A stretch of 10,673 nucleotides of DNA from JBGTKH01 sp041744735 (GTDB lineage Bacteria; Planctomycetota; Planctomycetia; Pirellulales; Pirellulaceae): contig JBGTKH010000058.1 in the NCBI GenBank assembly GCA_041744735.1, positions 1 through 10,673 of the forward strand. The letters are read 5' to 3'. This document shows positions 6,317 to 10,673 of this stretch, piece by piece; within the stretch, counting starts at the first letter, position 1; every line of letters starts with the position of its first letter. The notes beneath the pieces were generated by a model that was given only the letters and a program-made list of their open reading frames with translations, made no database searches and had not been told where the DNA came from. The position numbers and the translations under genes were made by a program.

Positions 6317-6885
6317 CGCTGAGAACAGCGTGAATACGTCGTCATTGACCACGATTCTCGTCAGCACGCCCAGCGGCGAACCGGTCTTCGACGAATAGGC
6401 ACCGACGGTCAAACTGTCGCCCGCGTCCGGGTCGGAGTCATTGACAAGTAGTCCGTCGGCGGCGCTAACGTTGAGCGTGTCCCCGTCGATCACGCGATAC
6501 AGGTTGTCGTGGGCCTCGGGCAAATTGTTGGTCACCTGGATGGTCACCGTGGCCACGTTGCTGTGCAATGAACCGTCGATGAACTTGTAGGTGAACGTGT
6601 CGATGCCCGCGAACGTGTCATCCGGATCGTAAGTGAAATCGCCGCTGGTTGTGATATCTGGGTCGTCACAATAAGGGAATAGTGCGACCACGGTGAGCCG
6701 CGTCCCTGCGTCGACCGTGATGTCGGCGATGGGCTGGACCAACGTCGGGGTGTCGTTGACGGAATTGACCGTGACGGTGAAGCTGCGCGAGGTCGTGTTG
6801 ACGCCGCCAGTGGCCGTGCCGCCGTCGTCAGTGACCGTGACAACCGCCGTGCGATGTTGATTGGCCGCGGGCATGTACGTCATCG
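6317..6885 (-). pseudogene. Orphan fragment of a cadherin/Ig-like repeat surface protein
   Basis: Read on the minus strand, this stretch gives TYMPAANQHRTAVVTVTDDGG, then SRSFTVTVNSVNDTPTLVQP, then DFTYDPDDTFAGIDTFTYKF, SNVATVTIQVTN and GLLVNDSDPDAGDSLTVG. These are standard pieces of the tandem cadherin-like, Ig-like or VCBS repeats in giant bacterial adhesins, which normally run for thousands of residues with a signal peptide. Here less than two repeats remain. No start codon with a ribosome binding site, no signal peptide and no proper end are present; the open frame runs on meaninglessly into the antisense of the DUF4058 gene. Between IADITVDAG and DFTYDP a repeat seems internally shortened. 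The stretch lies 65 bases downstream of the exported-protein gene, on the same strand. It is a degraded remnant, most likely left by deletion or recombination. Confidence 0.7.
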
Positions 6886-6950
6886 GCCGGTTGCGGCGGG
6901 CGACATGACATGTAGCTGCTGAAATGACGCAGCCAATGCGACGCAACTGG

Positions 6951-8273
6951 CTACTTTGACGGAGCTTCAGCATCGCGAGAGATTGGATCGCGCACGAGAA
7001 AGTAACCACGCCCGCGTCGCTCCCAGTATAGCTCGCCGGAATACGTCTGCGAAAGCCATTCACGAAGTAGCATGGCCCCACTGCCGGGAGGCAATGTCGG
7101 GCGTTCTTTGTCTTCGGCCGTATCCAAGGGTATGCCACTTTGCGCCGAAAGGCTTTTGAGTACGTCACCATATGTGATCGATGCACCGTATTCATACTTG
7201 ATGCAGGTATCGAGGCGGGCATCCGGCGTATAGAGGATTTGCAAGGCGCGTAGTTGCCGGTCAGGCCAGCCTTGCCTGTACAAACTGTACGAAGAGTCAA
7301 TGCGTCTGGCCGTGCCGCTATCCTTCCGAATGTCGCGCTGAAGCACATCCAAGTCAACGTGGTTCCTTAAGGTCACGTCCAACAACAGCAACTGAAGCTG
7401 TTCGTGCGCGCCGCGATTGCGTAGTTTGACATTGCCCGGGGATATCGAAGAAAAAAACCGAAGGCCGGAAAGAATATGGATTCGAGCGAGCTCTTTGTCG
7501 TGCTTGTCATAATAAGAATGAGACTCCGCCTGCTGTTTCTGATAGACACCGAGCGCAAAATTAAGTTGGTCGGAATAGGGGGACCGTGGGAATCTGGCGA
7601 CCGCGACTGTCATCGCCCGCACCACGTCGTCCACGTTGTCTGCGGCACGGTGCTGTAGGTAGCGGGCCACATCCGGCCGCGTGATCTGTCGCATGGCCCG
7701 GGCCTGTTTACACGTCGGTGGTCGGACGGTCAACGAAACGGTATTCGACTGGCACGGGACTGTTTTGGGGGTGCCCAGGATCGGCCACTCGACTTCCGCG
7801 CGCAATTCATAGCGTCCGGGTTTTGCAAAAACAAACGCGCCGTCAGGGAAGCGATCTGGATCCCGCCAAAACAAAAGCTCATCCCATTGAATGGCACGAC
7901 CAGGTGGCAGCGTCCATGTAAAGCCGATATTGAATATGCCGTAATTCTTTCCGTACGCACATAACGCGAACGGCCGAGAGTCTTGACGTGCAATAAACCG
8001 AGTCGATCTGTAACAACGATCCGTAACGCTGATTGTCGTATCGGACTCGTTGGACAATGTTACGGTAAACAACAACGGCTGGTGCGCCACAATCTCTGTG
8101 GCCTCTGTGTCGATCTTTAGGGCAATGGGCGCAGTGGGCTGTGATCCGTCCTCTGCATATATTGCCCGAGGCGTGGCGACCAGTGCGTGCAACGTGACAA
8201 TTACAATTAGGACACGCAGAATGGACGAGTCGACTGCGTTTCGTGGAATCATTGGCGTCACCCTCCGTTTCAT
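6951..8273 (-). CDS. Exported protein of unknown function with an N-terminal Ig-like region
   Basis: I do not recognise a named family for this 440-residue protein. An N-terminal signal peptide is visible: a basic start, the hydrophobic ILRVLIVIVTLHALVA (18-33), and likely cleavage at AIYA-ED (40-41). Residues about 50-185 look beta-rich and Ig-like, with PLLFTVTLSNESDTTISV and GRYELRAEVEW. The middle is mostly helical. The C-terminus, YGDVLKSLSAQSGIPL then MLLREWLSQTYSGELYWERRGRGYFLV (368-427), resembles the short beta-alpha-beta modules of STN/secretin N-terminal type; this is only a resemblance. The ATG at 8273 overlaps the metzincin stop as ATGA, so the two are translationally coupled. 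An alternative start is the ATG at 8252, which has a GGAGG nine bases upstream. Working with the protease is plausible from position only. Confidence 0.75.
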   Translation of the reverse strand: MKRRVTPMIPRNAVDSSILRVLIVIVTLHALVATPRAIYAEDGSQPTAPIALKIDTEATEIVAHQPLLFTVTLSNESDTTISVTDRCYRSTRFIARQDSRPFALCAYGKNYGIFNIGFTWTLPPGRAIQWDELLFWRDPDRFPDGAFVFAKPGRYELRAEVEWPILGTPKTVPCQSNTVSLTVRPPTCKQARAMRQITRPDVARYLQHRAADNVDDVVRAMTVAVARFPRSPYSDQLNFALGVYQKQQAESHSYYDKHDKELARIHILSGLRFFSSISPGNVKLRNRGAHEQLQLLLLDVTLRNHVDLDVLQRDIRKDSGTARRIDSSYSLYRQGWPDRQLRALQILYTPDARLDTCIKYEYGASITYGDVLKSLSAQSGIPLDTAEDKERPTLPPGSGAMLLREWLSQTYSGELYWERRGRGYFLVRDPISRDAEAPSK

Positions 8274-10673
8274 CCGCCAGGTCTCTCAGTGTCGATTATT
8301 TTACGTAGACCTTGTCCGCTAAAAACCAGATTACTGAGATCCAATTCGCCGTTCACGCGCGATGGGTCCATTATTGGTCCATCACCAACGTCATGGGCCA
8401 AGCCAAAAATGTGCCCTATCTCATGAAGTGGGGTGAGCGCCGCAAGCTGAGCGTCCGTTCGCACAAAAGCAGGTCCGCCATCCGCGACCCGATCGCGAAT
8501 ACTTTCGCGGAATACAAACGACGCGGTGCGAAATGTCAAGCCAGATGCGGTGTCATTTTTCCATCGGCCGTCGTCACCCAAGATCGGATGATCGCCGTCT
8601 CTGGGAAGCGGACCTTGATATGCGCCGAAAACATAAACCGTCCAGAAATCACGTTCGGGTTCCGACTGCCGATGATTGCGGAGAATGTTGCGCAGGGTTT
8701 CCCCAAGGCTGCCCGCGCCCATGTTTTCCAAATTCTGTCCAACATTTAGCAGGAACGGAATGTCATTCTGATTCACATTGTTAGCATTCCGTGGCGACAA
8801 ATCACTTTTCGTGTAGTTGACGCCGATGAAGGCAGGAGTAAGTCGACTTTGAAGGAGAGAGAGATCCACCTGCATGTCAGCCGCGGTAACGCCGTGTACG
8901 AGGTCGTCGTCAGCGAGATTCTCGAAACTGTGGGCGGTTGCCGGAACTGGGACCGTAAGTGTCAGGCGTGGGGGATCGTTGGCGTTGTTAGCAAGTTCAA
9001 AATCGGCAATGTCATACGTACCGATCACGTCGCCACTCGCGTCCTTAAGCGTGATCTTTCCGCCAACAAACTGCTTCTCATGGACAGCGTCAATTGAGGC
9101 ATTGATCTTGAACGTGTTGCTGACGATTGAACGTGGAATAATCGTGCCGCGCTCAATGACACTGGGACTTGGCTGCTGGGTCAGAACGGGATTAGCCATG
9201 CTGTCGTGCTCAATGAACAGCGTTCGAGTGACGGAAAGAATTTTCGTTTTCTGCGCTGCCGGAACGTCCTCGAATTCACTCGAAGCCGAAAGTCGCCACT
9301 GCGGCGTCCTGCCGTCGGAAGCAAAACGGATGTTCTCGTCGCTGAGTCCGCGGCCGCCAATTGCTATAGCGATGAAGTTATTGGTGGGGTTTGTTTTATA
9401 GATTTCCACCAGTAGATCGACGTACGGTTTGCCCATTGCGTTAGTCGGAGTTGACTTGCGAAAAATCGCATCAGCCGCGTGCCCGCGCGAGGTTATTCCA
9501 ACTAGACGCCCCTCGCCACCGAGCTTCGCGAATCTCGCGCCCGGTGCTGGACCTAAGCCGAGGTTGTCATTTGGTTCCGTGATACCATTTGGATCAAACG
9601 CAGGATCAGAAGAATAATGATCAGGATCAAGAATGATCACTTGAGCATGGTAAATGTCTACGGGAGCATCTAACGTTACGCGAAGTGTGACGGTTGAATA
9701 CAATTTGCTCCATCGCTCCCATCCCGGTAGCCTGTCCACTTCTTCGCGTTGTCCCGGAAGCCGTTTTTCAGGAGAGATAGCGTCGCCGCCCCCGTATTCG
9801 GCCGGCACCGAATTCTCACGAAAATTTGTGCCTTGGCCGAGCGGGGTGCCGATCCATTCGATGTGGACTTGTGGCGCAGCTCTTAGGGCGACGATGTCGC
9901 TGTTTTGCCAAAGAAGTGGATTCGCGGGTGGTGGGCTGGCTGCACTAAACAGCTTCAAGGTCGCCGTGACTGACGTGCTCTGCGATGGCGGGTCCGACAA
10001 GCCCGGGAGGCCTTGAATGGAGAGATTCAACACGCTGTCAACGCTGGAAATGGCATAGTCGGTGAAGGGATCCAACGGGACGCTGCCCTGCCACAATTGA
10101 ATTTTGGTGTTGTCGTAAGCGAAGCTGACGAACGGCCTGGCGGCGGCGCTGCCACTCAATTGGATGGCATTGGATATGTCCACGACATACGGCGCGAACA
10201 ATGCGCTGTCATTTGTAATCGTGATGAACTTGCCGGGCTCGAATTCCTCAATCGAGTCCTCCTCGGGCGTACGATCAGGATGTCCTTGCGGGTTGTTGTT
10301 ATCACTGTCTACGTCGGCATCGATGCCCACGATCGAGGTGTTGACCGCGTCGGTGTGTTCGGGCGAAGAAGCTGTCGCGTTTGCGCCCAGTGGATTGAGC
10401 TTGACGGAGATTTGGTCGCCCCCGATGGCCGCGGACGGCCGCAGGCCTTCCACGTACAGCGTGATGAAGAACTGTTCGTCGTTGCCGCCAAGGGATGAGA
10501 AATCGTTAAGTCGATAAGCCTGGCCCGGCGCTACGAATTGGCCGCCCGCCAGCCGATCTTGTTTGTTGCGAATGCCGTCACCATCGGACGTCCAGATGCG
10601 CATTTGACCCGTGGGCAGGTCGTAGAGCTCTTCGGCGTGCGTGTCGTACGTGGGACCTGCGCGGCCGATAAGT
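8270..10673 (-). CDS. Large secreted metzincin-type zinc metalloprotease, partial (N-terminus beyond the right edge)
   Basis: The frame stays open to the right edge without a stop. The ATG at 10603 is internal, because the 23 codons before it read on as good protein (THAEELYDLPTGQ), so about 800 residues are visible. Near the C-terminus HEIGHIFGLAHD (8425-8390) is the HExxHxxGxxH zinc site of metzincins, with the catalytic Glu and three zinc His, and PIMDP eight residues later supplies the Met-turn. Near the visible N-terminus is an Asp/Asn-rich segment, VGIDADVDSDNNN and PEEDSIEEFEPGKF, seen by memory in planctomycete surface proteins and possibly calcium-binding. The 600 residues between look beta-rich with no family I recognise. 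An exported or surface protease is likely; the signal peptide would lie outside the window. Having the catalytic domain at the C-terminal end is unusual. It is first in a coupled pair with the exported-protein gene. Confidence 0.82.
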   Translation of the reverse strand, partial: LIGRAGPTYDTHAEELYDLPTGQMRIWTSDGDGIRNKQDRLAGGQFVAPGQAYRLNDFSSLGGNDEQFFITLYVEGLRPSAAIGGDQISVKLNPLGANATASSPEHTDAVNTSIVGIDADVDSDNNNPQGHPDRTPEEDSIEEFEPGKFITITNDSALFAPYVVDISNAIQLSGSAAARPFVSFAYDNTKIQLWQGSVPLDPFTDYAISSVDSVLNLSIQGLPGLSDPPSQSTSVTATLKLFSAASPPPANPLLWQNSDIVALRAAPQVHIEWIGTPLGQGTNFRENSVPAEYGGGDAISPEKRLPGQREEVDRLPGWERWSKLYSTVTLRVTLDAPVDIYHAQVIILDPDHYSSDPAFDPNGITEPNDNLGLGPAPGARFAKLGGEGRLVGITSRGHAADAIFRKSTPTNAMGKPYVDLLVEIYKTNPTNNFIAIAIGGRGLSDENIRFASDGRTPQWRLSASSEFEDVPAAQKTKILSVTRTLFIEHDSMANPVLTQQPSPSVIERGTIIPRSIVSNTFKINASIDAVHEKQFVGGKITLKDASGDVIGTYDIADFELANNANDPPRLTLTVPVPATAHSFENLADDDLVHGVTAADMQVDLSLLQSRLTPAFIGVNYTKSDLSPRNANNVNQNDIPFLLNVGQNLENMGAGSLGETLRNILRNHRQSEPERDFWTVYVFGAYQGPLPRDGDHPILGDDGRWKNDTASGLTFRTASFVFRESIRDRVADGGPAFVRTDAQLAALTPLHEIGHIFGLAHDVGDGPIMDPSRVNGELDLSNLVFSGQGLRKIIDTERPGG

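Noticed and set aside
5681..7357. One 558-residue minus-strand gene
   Set aside because: Only the part at about 6317-6885 looks like protein; the rest is antisense to the DUF4058 gene or out of frame within the 440-residue exported-protein gene.
10601..10603. ATG as the true start of the metzincin gene
   Set aside because: The frame continues upstream with good protein sequence to the edge, and there is no signal peptide after this ATG for a protein that looks secreted.

Overview
The window looks like chromosomal DNA of a planctomycete, probably Pirellulales-like. This is inferred from the mostly high GC, short hairpin repeats between genes, a DUF4058 protein, and a large secreted protein carrying the Asp/Asn-rich 'DADVDSDNNN' signature I associate with planctomycete surface proteins. 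No rRNA, tRNA, CRISPR array or insertion sequence was recognised. Several genes are truncated or internally deleted, so the region looks like one undergoing decay and rearrangement.

Left part (1-4057). A plus-strand remnant of an 'ELKR' PD-(D/E)XK-nuclease-like protein lacks its N-terminal half. It converges on an intact class III PLP aminotransferase on the minus strand. Next on the minus strand come an App1/DUF2183 HAD-type phosphatase and a truncated archease. The two intergenic spaces around the phosphatase gene (2231-2496 and 3586-3787) carry several short palindromic repeats with related ends.

Middle part (4058-6316). After a 453-base stretch without a convincing gene, the plus strand carries thioredoxin, a secreted trypsin-like serine protease 20 bases behind it, and a short DUF4058 protein with an excellent ribosome binding site. 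The DUF4058 protein appears to lack an internal block.

Right part (6317-10673), all on the minus strand. A large secreted metzincin-type metalloprotease enters from the right edge with its N-terminus outside the window. It is joined by a 4-base ATGA overlap to a 440-residue exported protein of unknown function. Downstream lies an orphan fragment of a cadherin/Ig-like repeat adhesin that ends against the DUF4058 gene.

No complete novel defence or mobile system was found. The best leads are the coupled metzincin/exported-protein pair, the family of related palindromic repeats, and the palindrome over the presumed aminotransferase promoter.
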